DNA of 64,000 nucleotides, taken from NCBI RefSeq assembly GCF_000002425.4, contig NC_037261.1:5728098-5792097 (forward strand), given 5' to 3'. Both the position numbers and the translations under genes were made by a program. Of the stretch, positions 52,462 through 64,000 are shown piece after piece. This DNA is from Physcomitrium patens. Lineage: Eukaryota; Streptophyta; Bryopsida; Funariales; Funariaceae. Every line of letters begins with the position of its first letter. The stretch's first letter is position 1. The notes beneath the pieces were generated by a model, which was not told where the DNA came from, did not search any database, and saw nothing but the letters and a program-made list of their open reading frames with translations.

Positions 52462-52506
<45 letters not shown>

Positions 52507-52689
52507 TGTATCCTACTTAGATAATCGATTTAAATTTCTTTTTTAGAAGGTTCCATGGTAGACTCTATCTAAATAAATGCCTTAAACTCTTTCTAGAATG
52601 TTCCATTGTAGTTCCTATCTGGTCCACTAACCTAACTTCAATTCTAGAAACTTCCATGGTTCTAACTATCTATATAATTATCTTATCTA
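52071..52689. other. AT-rich spacer
   Basis: (TA)n at about 52479-52500, followed by short imperfect repeats around 'tagaa.gttccatggta' (52545-52660). No coding potential is evident. Confidence 0.45.
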
Positions 52690-54130
52690 TACCCTGCTAC
52701 AAAGTAACTGTAGAAAGTAGAAATAATATTATAATAATAAGATTTTATTCAAAATAAAATTCTAAATAATTCCAATTAAATATTAAAAATGCTAATCAAG
52801 ATTTAATCAAATTTAAAGAAACCTCAAAGAAATTACAAAAGAAGCATGAAAAAATCCTAAAGAAATTCAAAAGAAGTAATAAAATAAAATCTAAAATATA
52901 TCTTGAAAAAATTCTAATTGAATTTTAATTTAATCCTAATTAAAATCATAGTAGTCTTTACTTAAGTCCTAAGTCAAATCCTAATTAAATACTAAACAAA
53001 TATTAAATCTCAACCAATTCCTAATTCCTAAATTAAATCCTAATCAAATTAACCTAACCTTAGGGCAGTTTAGGACTTCAATATCTATTGATTATATAAT
53101 TGATCTTATTTAAGATTATATATACCTTTCAACAACTAATTTGGTAATAAGCATATAAAATTTGAAGAAGATCTAACTTACCAATTGGAAGATCAAACCT
53201 AGACCTAGGCTTGGGTGTTGGCAAGCCTCCTACTTTAATCTGAATGTTGAACTTCTAGTGCTAATGTTTCCTTATTGAATTATTTAATTGCATCTAAAAT
53301 ATATTTAAACTATGGAAAATCAAGTCTAGTCTCCACAAAAAAAAATTTCACTTCAATCCAATTAACAAATTTCTAAAAATCTTAAAAATACTCACTAACC
53401 TTCAAATTCCAATTTTTGAGACCTCAACCTGTAAAAACCTCTACACACTTCGATCTAACTATCTAATTGAGCTCAAATTTTTTACACACAATAAAAACTA
53501 GAATACCAACATATTTCGCAAAATTCACCTATATACACATTACAAAACTCAAGAAACACTCAATTTTGTAAACATAATTTTATTTTTTAAAATCTAATCC
53601 AATTAAGAATATTATTAATTTTAAAAATCTCCCAAAAATTTAATATTAAGTCAATTGATATAAAATTAATTCTTAAAAATTTCTTTACAAATTTTCTCTC
53701 AAATCCTATTTTTTAATGTACCAAAGGACTGTAGAATCACCATAGATACATAGTTTATACTTGAGAATCTGATTTTGACCTAGGTTGACAACTAGTCCTT
53801 TCTAGGTATCAATATTTGGTAATTTAAGGTAATTTTTACTTAAAACTATTGATATTTTTTTGATAAATATTTCTTTATTAATTACTTATCTCATTTACTT
53901 TAATTTGAGGTATTTATGCCACTACAAAGTAAACAAAAGTTCCTTCTCTAAAAAGCAACATTAAGACTAAACTTTTTATTACCTTCCTATCATTTACCTT
54001 TGTTTTTCTACTACATCTTTCTATTAGGCTCTTCTATAATAACATCCATATTTTTATTTTTTACCATATATTTGTGATATTATATGTCAACAATGTTGTA
54101 ATATGTGAAGTCTTGCTTGAGAATGCTTCG
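52690..54130. repeat. Dispersed repeat family C, copy 1
   Basis: It matches 54131-55840 in order. Shared parts: 'gctaatcaagatttaatcaa' with 'aaagaaacctcaaa', then short TCCTAA-type repeats, then 'ttaacaa..aattt...gcataaaa', then 'gttgacaactagtcctttct', then 'ttctataataacatcca'. Size (about 1.4 kb) and adjacency to gypsy pol suggest an LTR, but no termini are certain. Confidence 0.5.
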
Positions 54131-55840
54131 AGTACTTGGTTGTAGAAGGTAGAATGGAAATTGTAACAACAAAATCCTAATTCTAATAAAATACTAACTA
54201 AACTCTAATAATATCATAACAATGCTAAGCAAGCTTTAATTAAATTCAAAGAAACCTCAAAAGAATTATAAAGAAATAATAAAAAATCTTAAAAAAATAT
54301 TAGAATGATTACAAATATATCTCAAATATATCTCAATTCAATCTTAATTTAATCCTATTTAAAATCCTATTAGACTTCATTTAAATTTTAAGCCAAAAAC
54401 TAACCAAATCTTAAATCCTAAATAAATCCTAATAAAATCCTAAATCCTAAAGCAAACCTTAATCAAATCCTAAATCCTAACCCTAAATCAAATCCTAATC
54501 AAACCCTAAATCCTAAATCAAGCCCAAAATAAACCTTGAATCCTAAACCAAATCCTAACCAAATCCTAAATCAAATCCTAATCAAATCCTAAATCCTACA
54601 TCAAATCCTAATCAAATCCTAAATCCTAAATCAAATCCTAATCAAATCCTAAATTCTAAATCAAATTCTAATGAAATCATAAACTCTAAATAAAATCCAA
54701 ACTAAATCCTAATCCTAAATCAAATCGTAACCAAATCCTAAACTCTAAACCAAATCCTAACCAAATCCTAGTAATTCCTACAACAAATTTAAACCTCAAT
54801 TACTAATTAATGAATTGTTGATCTTAATCTTAAATTTACACACTTCTTAACAATTAACTTGACAAAAAGCATAAAAAATTTGAAAATAATTAGAATTACT
54901 AAATAGACGATAGCCTCAAAAACATGCTTAGGTATTTGTTAGCCTCCTTCTCCGACCTTGATGCCAATCTCTCAGAGCCAATATCTCTCTTTTTTACCAT
55001 TTGATTCATCTTAAAATTCTTATATACATAGAAAAATAAGTCTAATATCTTTACACACAAATTTCACTCTAATCCAATTAGTAGATTGCAAGAAATCTTA
55101 AAAATCCTCGTTAGACCTAAAATTCTATTTTCTGAGACCTTGACCCACTTAAACCTCAATAATCCTCAATTCAATTATTAGATCGAACTAAGATTCATAA
55201 TACATATTAAGCACAATTATAACCATTAATCCACAAAATGTCATCCATAGATCTATTACAAAACTCTTGAAATTGTCCAAAATGTCAACCCTATTTTATT
55301 TCACAAAACCCAAGTCATCCAAAAACAAACTTGACTTTGTAAAGCTCTTACAAAGTCATTACAAATCCAAATTATGCAAAACCAATGCTCATAAAAACCT
55401 TATCTAGTCAGCTATCAAATTCCATTCTTTGATTTGCAAACGAACCTTTGAATTGTCATAGATGTTTGGTTTTGTGCCTCAAGATTTGATTTCAACCCAA
55501 GTTGATAACTAGCCCTCTTTGGATATCAAATTTTATCTTTTTTAGTTAATTTTTTTATTAAAATCAACTCCTAATCTCTTTTTTTAAATGCTCATATTCT
55601 TTATTTTTCTAATCTATTTTATTTTTCCTTATTTATGATCCAACAAAGTAAGTAGAAGTCACTTTTTTAAAAAAGTAACATTACTTCTAAAATTTTTACT
55701 ATCTTCTTATCTTTTATCCATATTTTTTTTACTTTATATTTTTACTTGGTTCTTCTATAATAAGATCCATATTATCTTCTTTCACCATATAGTCATGTTA
55801 CAATACAACAATGATAGTTCTTAAAATTTTTGAAACTTTT
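54131..55840. repeat. Dispersed repeat family C, copy 2 (with expanded minisatellite)
   Basis: A direct repeat of the preceding segment, longer because the TCCTAA-type block has expanded to about 370 bp. It runs directly into a decayed gypsy gag region at about 55.85 kb, compatible with a 5' LTR position. Confidence 0.5.
54411..54775. repeat. Telomere-like 30-bp minisatellite
   Basis: About 11-12 degenerate copies of a 30-bp unit built as CAAATCCTAAT followed by CAAATCCTAAATCCTAAAT. The monomers resemble the plant telomere repeat CCCTAAA with C changed to T. Intact AAACCCTAAA occurs at about 54501-54510. Confidence 0.8.
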
Positions 55841-57038
55841 TTTATTAAGGTTGGAATAAATATAAATTTATATTGTATATTTTAAACTTCTCACTAAGCA
55901 AAAAAAAGCTTGATGTTGACAAAAAGGGTTGTACTTATGTTGTGGAGAAGCTAATTATACTACTCAACATTATTCAAAGAATTAATGTAGTCACAAAATA
56001 AAAAATAATTATCAAAATAGATATTGTATCAAAAAACAATTTTTTCTACTTACAATAGAGAGTATACAGCTGGAATCATGTACAACACATAGTAAAGGTT
56101 CTATTCTCTCATCAAATCCTTCACCTTATTTTATAGTAGATATATGTTTAGGACCTAAAAATCACAAAGTCTTTGTATTATTAGATTCAAGAGCCTCAAC
56201 CTCTTTTATAGATGGAAACTTTGTCAAGAAATAAGAAATACCTTTAGTCTAGAAAACTAAATCCGTACTTATAGAAATAATAGACGGTCATTCATTCTCT
56301 TTTGGAGGCATTACTCATGAGATTTTTCTTTTATATATAGCAATTAAAGATCATAATAGTATAATAATATTTAATGTGATAAGAACTTTTTCTAATTTAA
56401 TTATTTTAGGATTATTGTAGTTAGAAAAATATAACTTTCAAATAAATTAGATTTCTTATAATCTTAATTTTTCTTGTAGTTTAATCCAAAATTCTTGATA
56501 ACAAAGTAGAAATAGATAATTCTAGTATAACCAAGCACTTACTGATAGATATATGAGTTTTTATGTATGTAGCAAAAAAAATATCATCTTTTTTTATATA
56601 TGCCACATCCATTTTTGATGGTAGAAAGACATTAAGTGGTATTCTTAGCTAGTATTAAGATTTTAAAGATATTTTTGAAAAACAAAATATAGATTTTCTT
56701 CCAAATCATCTATTTTATAATTATACAATTGATCTATATGAAAGAACTCAACCACCATTCAGATTGATCTACAACTTATTAAGAAATGAGTCGGTTGTAC
56801 TTAAAGAGTGCATAGATAAGAACTTCGCTAAGTACTTCATATGCTATTCAAAATCTCCAATAGAAGCTCCTATCTTATTTATGAAGAAAAAATATGAATC
56901 TTTGCAGATGTACATAGATTATTGGAGACTTAACAAGATCACCATCAAGAATAAGTATCCCCTATCTTTGATTTCAAGACTTTTTGATCAATTCAATCAA
57001 GCAAAGATCTATAAAAACATAGATCTACAATGAGCATA

Positions 57039-57459
57039 TGTCACAGACACAGAATACAGACTTGATATCTACCAAGAAGTTCAAGAAGAACTGGCAAGAA
57101 CTAGATTAATCAGATGAATACAAGAACAACACCAGAGATGTGAGCTAGAGCTCCAAGAGATGTGTTGTCGAGACTGAAGAATTCTTCAGCCTCGATTCCA
57201 ATATATACTCCTATTTAGGAAGCTTCTCAAGCAACTTCTACCAACTAGGAAGCTTTTAGAAGGTTTCAGAGACTTGCTTCTAGAAGGTTCTAGAAACTTA
57301 TCTCTAGAAGGTTCTAAGGACTATGTCCGTAATATCTTCTACCAACTAAGAAGCTTCTAAAAGGTTCCAGAGACTTGCTTCTAGAAGGTTCTAGAAGCTT
57401 GTCTCTAGAAGGTTCTAGAAACTTGTGTCTAGAAGGTTCTAAGGACTATGTCTCTAACA
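57039..57459 (-). mobile_element. Young solo LTR with heat-shock-element array (family D)
   Basis: 421 bp with TG...CA ends (TGTCACAGACAC... and ...GTCTCTAACA on the plus strand) and a perfect 5-bp target duplication GCATA (57034-57038 and 57460-57464), inserted in the RT of a decayed gypsy. Read on the minus strand, U3 has repeated inverted GAA/TTC triplets at 5-bp spacing: 57278-57295 and 57379-57396 are four-unit arrays (TTCTAGAAGGTTCTAGAA), 57408-57420 has three units, and 57307-57314 and 57432-57439 have two. A TATATA box then follows, and a 16-bp perfect palindrome CTGAAGAATTCTTCAG at 57174-57189. No internal region remains. The superfamily is uncertain, perhaps copia. Confidence 0.8.
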
Positions 57460-58623
57460 GCATATAATCTACTCTGCATCAAAAAAAGAGATGAATAGAA
57501 GACTACTTTTTAAACTAGGTATGGACATTTCAAATATAATATCATGCCTTTTGGACTCACAAATGCATTAGCTGCTTTTGAACATTTCATGAATGATTTT
57601 TTTTTTTGTAAATTTTTTCATGATTTTATTTATTATTTAGACAACATTCTAATCTATTCTAAGAATATCAAAGAATATGAACTTCATATTTGTTGTATGT
57701 TACAAAAACTTAGAGATGTACAATTATATATAAAATTAAAAAAGTGTGTATTTTGTACTACTCAAGTTGATTTCTTAGGATAAATCATTTCCAACAAAAG
57801 ATTAATGATAGATTCTAAAAAAGTCTATATTATCATGGATTAGAAGATTCCAAAAACAATCAAAGATGTGTAATATTTTTTGAGATTTTCCAATTATTAT
57901 CGAATCTTTATTAATTTTTTTTCTCAAATTGCAATTTATCTTACACATCTGATATGTAAAGAAAAACTTAAATAGAGCAAATAATCTAAAACATCTTTAT
58001 AAGCTTTGAATACATTATTTATTTTTTCATTAATTTTTGTATATTGTTAATTTTTTAAGGTGCTCTTTATAGAAACATGTGCATTAAACTTTGCTATTGT
58101 ACTATTTTATTATAAATAGAAGTACATAATAATCTATTTGATAATTTTTAATTTTAAGAAATTTTTAGCAATTTAGATATTATATCAGATAGAAAGAATC
58201 AATTTATATCAAGAATTTAGAGAATCATTTTAAAGATTTTAATGGAAAATATAAAGCTTTCTTTGGCTTTTCATCTTTAAATTGATAGGAAATGAAACAA
58301 ATAAATAAAATTTTAAAGCAGTATTTGAAATTTATTATCAAATATTAACAAGATGATTGAACAATTCTTTTGCCATTTGTAAAGTTTATATACAATAATC
58401 CAATACATTCTTTTAATCAACAAACATCTTTCATGACCAATTATGGTTATCATCTACAACTTGATATTTTTGACTTTTTAAAAGTTGATAATCTTATGGC
58501 AAAAGATTTTGTAAATTATTTTCTAGAATTATATGAAAAAATGAAGGCACAATTAAAAGAAGCTCAAGAACCATAAAAGATCAATATGGATGTTTATAGC
58601 AAGAAACAACTATAATTTAAGGT

Positions 58624-59839
58624 TGTCTTATTTTAAATGCTTATAATATATAAAAATTAGTTTAAACATATTTAATATTTATAAGTCTTAATGTGTATTA
58701 GAATGGTTAATAAATTAATTTAAAGAGAGTAGATATAAGAAACTTTATTTTGAATCTCATCTATTTTTATTATAGTATTTAAATTATATAAAATTTAGAT
58801 GTTTAGTATAGAGCTTTAAGAGAAGGTGGAAGCCTAAGGATGAAAATCTAAACTACTACAAGGCTTATGGAGAGGGATGAAATCAAGGCATGGTTGGATG
58901 AAGGCAAAAAATAAAGATCTTTATTCCTATTAGTTGAAGGCCATGCCTAATGGATATTCAACAAGCTATCTACAACCATAATAAGGATTTCAGCAACTTT
59001 AAAAGGAGAATTTGGAAATCAAAAGTAAATTTTATAAGGTTTAGAATTTGGGCTACAATTTATGTACAAATTTTAGAGGATTTAGAGTTAGGATGATGAA
59101 GTTATAGCCATTTGAAGTTAAGGTATTTTTTTAAGATATACTATTGCTATTTTGATAATACGAGGAGTTTTATGATAGATTTTGGAAATAAGAAGATACA
59201 AATATAAAGACAATTTTAAGATCTACATCTATTTTGAAAGAATTTTTATATTTGGAGTTTGTATGAAGAAGTTATAAAGCATTGAAGAGAGCATATATAA
59301 TTCAAAGGTAGTAAGTGAGTTGTATTATTGATAGTAATGGTATGAGCCATATCTTAAGTTTTCGAGTGAATATTTGGCTCAAAAGTTTTAGAAGTGTATA
59401 TTATTAGGTTAAAAAGCTATATATCAAAGTTTTATGATATTTAAATACTTATTTTGTGAGATATAAAGACATTTATACATAAGTGTATGTAAGTAGGGAT
59501 TTGAAGCTATTATTAGGATTTTGGCAATATTTCAAGATTTATAATGGATTTGTAGTTGAATTTTTTTGTATTAATTTTTAAAAGTACATCAATACTTCAT
59601 GTAAAATTTGGATTTATTTGAATGGTCCAATTGTGAGATATGAGTTGTTGAAATTTGGAAAAAATTCACCTTAAGGATATTAAAGATTTTGTAATATTTT
59701 TATCACATATTTGATGATCTTTGATACTTAAGGCTTATGTATTGATGTGATTGCTCCTATAGGGATAATTTTATATATAAACTTGATTTTTTCTTTATCT
59801 AAAGGCTTGATTGAATATTTAATAACAACTATAAGTCCA
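58624..59839 (+). mobile_element. LTR of gypsy family B
   Basis: About 1.2 kb, beginning TGTCTTATTTTAAATGC and ending ...TAAGTCCA. It matches 60217-61212 and 19110-20093 throughout. It interrupts the integrase/chromodomain part of the surrounding chromovirus. The word ACAACTATAA occurs near both of its ends. Confidence 0.65.
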
Positions 59840-60216
59840 TTCATTGGCACAGAAATGATATTTGTGAACAAATATGGAAGCTAGTAAAAAATCTTAGAAA
59901 TATAATTAAGAAGGTTGAAACTTTTTATCAATAATATCCATCAAAATCAAGGTGAAGAATAAAAAATCTTTGCTATAAAAGAAACAAGTTTTAGAGAAGA
60001 TAGCATTTCACATTTTACTCTTTTTTGTAACTTTTGCATATTTGTGATACTAAGAAGATGGAGAACTAACAACTAGTAGCTTCAATTGAAGAATTATTAC
60101 TTATTGACTTATTGGATGAGACATTCCAATTATTACAATGTTCAAGATGATGTAATTAAGATAAAGATTCTAAAGAACAACATATCTTTCTTCAAATAGA
60201 TGATAAGTCACAATGT

Positions 60217-61212
60217 TGTCATACTATAATTATTTAGTTAAATTTTACATATTATAAATAATTATTTAATTATATATTATTTATTTATAGTATATTTTTA
60301 TATGAAGAAGATGAAGAAGAATAGCACTTGGTATATATTAGAAGATGTTCAGATACAAAGGATGTGAATATCATATTTTAATTATTTATAGTATATAAAA
60401 TTTAACTAAAATATATAATATATTTATAAATATCAATATATTAGAGTGATTAGTAGGTTAATTTTAAAAAAATTAATGTAAGAAACTTTATTTTGATATT
60501 TGTCTATTTCAATTATATTATTTAAATTATATAAGATTTAGATATTTAATATAAAATTTAAAGAAAAGATTGGAGCTCAAAGATAAAGATCTAAACTTCT
60601 CAGAAACTTATTTAAAAGGATAAAAATAAGGTATGGATGGATGAAGATAAGGAGTGAAGATCTTTATTTGTATTGATCAAAAGTCATATCCAATATGCTC
60701 TAGAGAAGTTGTCTCCAACTATAACAAGGATTTTGGCAACTTCAAAAGGAACATTTAAAAATCTAAAGTAAAGATTATAAGGTTTAAGATTTGGATTATA
60801 ATTTGTGTACAAATTTTAGAAGGTTTGGAATTAGGATGATGGTATTTTAGCTATTCGAAATTAAGATGTCTTTTTAAGATATAGTAGTGCTCTTTTGAAG
60901 ATATTAGGAGTTGTACAACTTTTGAAGATTGAAAGATGCGATTGCAAGGGTGATTTCAAGATCTATATCTTTTATAAAAGAATTATTATATTTGGAATTT
61001 GTATAAAAGAATTATAGAGCTTTGAAGATAACACATGTGATTTGAATATAGTAAGTGAGGTAGTTTATTTATAATAATGGTTGGAATTATATCTTAAGTT
61101 TTTGGACAAATTTTTGGCTCAGAATTTTTATATATACAAATTTTGTATATATAAACTTAATGCTTTTTTATCTTAAGATTTGATTGAAAAATTAGAGATA
61201 ATTAGAAGCCCA
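60217..61212 (+). repeat. 5' LTR of the family B element
   Basis: About 1 kb, directly upstream of gag. It is homologous to the two other family B LTR copies in this window. Confidence 0.6.
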
Positions 61213-64000
61213 ATGCTTTTTTAAGGTTAAGTCTCTTTATTCTAATATATTTTTGCTTACATTAAGAAAGCCTAAAGTCACTAAATTTTTTAACAAGTCA
61301 GGATGGAAGAAAAAATTTCAATGTTTACATTATTAGATGGAATATGTATCTATGATTTATTTAGTACCTTTGCTCAATTTATGGAAGAGAGACAACAAGT
61401 GCATGAGGAAGATAGAAACACCATTAAAGCTTTACAAGTAGTCATGGATAAGATTGAGAGGTTTGATGGGAGAGACATCACTAAGTTCCTAAAGATTTAT
61501 ACATATAAAATGGAGGAGCATTAAGTTTCAAAAATGAAGGTGATTACTACCTTCGATTTGGCAATAATACTAGAAATCAGAGAAAAGATGTAAGAATTGC
61601 ATATTGAAGCTATATTATTGAACATGATGGTGGAGATTCATTCAAGAGGATTATATGAAGAGATATTAAAGATAGCTATTGATATAAAGTTGATTTAAAG
61701 TTATGGCTTGGAGATTGAAGAAATGGTGAATACCAAGTGTAAGATTGTGGCAAAGAAGGTGAAGCTAATTGCAGCACAACAGCTGTTGAGTATGAGGATC
61801 ATATCAAAAAGGCTAAAAAAGAGCTTAGACTAAAGAAGACAAGAAAGATTGGATATAATTTTATAAAAGAGGCATTGACAAAGCTAAAAATTGAAGAGAG
61901 TGAATTTTTGAAAGAACTAGAAAAAAAAATTCCAAAAAATGATCTTGACATATAGTAAGGCTTTTGTCTCTTTACTAGATGAGATTGGATGTATTAGTAC
62001 AAAGGTTGTTGCACCAATGGTCATTTTTATTATTCCACATGTACCTTAGAATTTAAAAATTATTCATGTACTAAAAGCCTTGCTATCTAAATTGATAAGA
62101 TAATTGAAAAAAAAGATGCAAATAAAAATACTTAAACTATTAATATGAAGGATAGAGCCAATCTCTATATTCCAAAATCTAATGGCACCTCAAAAGGTGA
62201 TTAAGATTGTAAAAAATAAAATTCTTTAAGAATTGATCAAGATCATATAAGATTTAAAAGTAGAAATGATTGAATTGAAGAAATCTTAGATGGCAAGCTC
62301 ATCAAAGGCAATTATAGAGTCAAAATAATTTTTAGAAAGAAATATGCAATGCAACAATCCAAATAACAAGCATAGTGAGTATGATAGTTACAAGATTGCA
62401 ATCAAGGATGGTACTGTATATTTCAAGGAAGATAGGATAAGACTCATAAGATCACATGAGCTTTTGAAGACTAATTTTGAAAAGGATGGCATGAAAAATT
62501 TAGTGGAAAAGCAAATATCAAAGAGTAATGTCATACGAGAAAAAAGAGTTGAATCTTACTCTATTAGAATTGAACAAAAAGTAGTTAAGGCTAATTCTTT
62601 ATCAATTATAGGAATCATGATCAAGAAAGCTGAAGCTATCTAAAAAATGATTAGATAGAATGATTCAATTGATGCTATTAGCATTAAAGTATTTTTATGT
62701 AGGAATAAACATAGTGATGATTTTTATGATACTATGGTTGAGGAAAAAAGAAGTAGAACTATTCATGAAGAGTATGTTATTGAGTCTGAAAATATAAAGA
62801 GGTCTCTAAGTAATAAAGAAGCTTCTTAGGAATAAAGAAACCTCTAATGAGCAAAAATAAAAAAATATCTTCTTCTACTCATCTTAGTGGTATATTATTA
62901 CCAAAAAAGTAATAAGAGAAGGACTAAGAGAAGGAAAAAGATGACACAAGAAAATCTAAAGGTATAAATCTTGCTTGTAAGCTTCAATCTGACATTGAAA
63001 TATCTATAAATATAAAAAGTATTTTAGAGGAAAAGATTTTTGATGCAAAAAATTGAATTTACACTAAAAGAGGCTCTTGGTATAGCCAAAAAGGATTTCC
63101 ATGATTTGTTCATCAATGTAATAAAGAAGAAGAGACAAATGACAACTAAAGCTATTATAGTAGAAGCATTGAGTACTTAAAAAACTATGTATGAAGAAGA
63201 AGAAATAATGTAGGTATTTACATAATTTGTAATTCCAAAAACTCGAAATAAGAGTGATATGGAGGATGAAGCTTCATTTAAACATATTAAATCTATAAAA
63301 GAACATCAAATAGAATGCTTATCTATAAGATCTATAAAAATAAAGAAAAATTTACAAGAAGCATGTTTAAAAATTTGCAATAAATGTCATGATGATAGAA
63401 TAAGAAGCAATAGCTATTCAATTCTTTATTGACCTAAAGCTACTACAGAGTCATATATGAAGTTAGAAGACTCTAAAGATCCAATTTTGGCCTTAGTTGA
63501 TCATGGATCTAAAATCAACATCATATCAAGGTAGATATATGAAAAAAATAAGTGGCCAAATGATATCAACTATGGTTGGATAAATATAGTTATATCAACC
63601 AATAAGATAATTTATATAGAGCTTATCTAGCTATAAGGATTAAGATTGAAGATGTGGAAGTTGAAAAAAAACTTTTTGTGCAAAACTTTATTATATATCT
63701 AGTAATACTTGATCAATCCTATATTACAAATTCTAAAATAAAGATTAGAATCTTGGATAATGGTTCATATTATGCAAAGATTTGTAGTAGAATGGAAGAA
63801 AAATTGTCAATTTATTACTATGAAACCTATTCATCAAAGGCATAGAGAACAACCAAGGAGGATGTATTTGGAGCTTGAAAAATAACTTTGTGTATTTTTA
63901 GAGAGCATCCTTGTAGAATGGAGATATATGAGTGCAAATGAATAATTTATAAACTCTAATATAGATAATATAAGTTTTGGATTATTAAACTTGACTAATA
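60217..64000 (+). mobile_element. Gypsy family B element, 5' part (LTR, gag, protease), runs off the window
   Basis: 5' LTR 60217-61212 (TGTCATACTATAATT... to ...AGAAGCCCA). Gag starts at ATG 61303 and has IERFDGRDITKFLKIYTYKM (about residues 51-70), a retrotransposon gag helix block; it then breaks at stops but continues as pieces to about 62.9 kb. The aspartic protease remnant is about 63.48-63.53 kb: ILALVDHGSKINIIS, where the catalytic D-S/T-G reads DHG. RT and beyond are outside the window. Stop codons show it is inactive, although gag is less decayed than in the family A elements. Confidence 0.7.

Larger units (their letters stand above)
55841..60216 (+). mobile_element. Decayed chromovirus, plus strand, interrupted by two LTRs
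   Basis: Gag zinc-knuckle remnant about 55.92-55.99 kb; protease about 56.16-56.23 kb with LLDSRAS in place of LLDSGA; RT 56764-57033 and, after an inserted solo LTR, 57465-57783 (NIMPFGLTNA and the active site YLDN for YLDD); integrase C-terminus 58370-58576 (VDNLMAKDFVNYFLE); an LTR of family B at 58624-59839; chromodomain remnant 59840-59950 (HW..NDICEQ). Stops occur throughout. Confidence 0.75.

Noticed and set aside
13556-52500. Repeated short AT units as a possible CRISPR array
   Set aside because: They are simple (TA)n microsatellites without unique spacers, in a eukaryotic genome.

Overview
This is a nuclear window from a land plant. The genes have short exons with GT-AG introns. Two encode plastid ribosomal proteins with N-terminal transit peptides, and one is a large plant-type GIP1/DUF1296 protein. 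Base composition (very AT-rich background with GC-richer gene islands), dense decayed Ty3/gypsy chromoviruses, (TA)n tracts and a ThrE/DUF1212-family membrane protein fit a moss such as Physcomitrium better than a flowering plant. That assignment is inference, not proof.

Layout. 0-6 kb: decayed gypsy gag-pol fragments, LTR pieces and a candidate MITE. 7.0-12.5 kb: minus-strand ten-exon GIP1-like gene (960 aa). 15.7-29.0 kb: a nest of retrotransposons. A plus-strand chromovirus is interrupted by an LTR of its own family, an LTR of a second family, and a near-complete minus-strand copy of its own family. 30.0-30.4 kb: an old solo LTR rich in nGAAn motifs. 31.5-33.1 kb: plastid ribosomal protein bS6 (minus). 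34.4-37.3 kb: a protein with an ATRX-type ADD zinc-finger domain but no helicase (minus, 5' end unresolved; a candidate first exon lies at 38.6 kb). 38.7-42.1 kb: AT-rich spacer with a 281-bp MITE. 42.4-44.0 kb: plastid ribosomal protein uL24 (plus). 45.8-47.2 kb: thioredoxin-like 3-3 type protein (minus). 49.2-50.8 kb: ThrE/DUF1212 membrane protein (plus). 51-64 kb: AT repeats, another MITE, two direct copies of a repeat carrying a telomere-like 30-bp minisatellite, a decayed chromovirus hit by a young solo LTR packed with canonical heat-shock elements, and the 5' part of a second gypsy family that runs off the window.

I see no operon-like or pathway cluster. The genes are independent housekeeping or regulatory loci in small islands. 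Gene models were assembled by hand from splice sites, and reading phase closes across every stated intron. The most unusual items are the heat-shock-element LTR family, the stand-alone ADD protein, the ThrE-family gene and the depth of C-to-T / G-to-A decay in the transposons.
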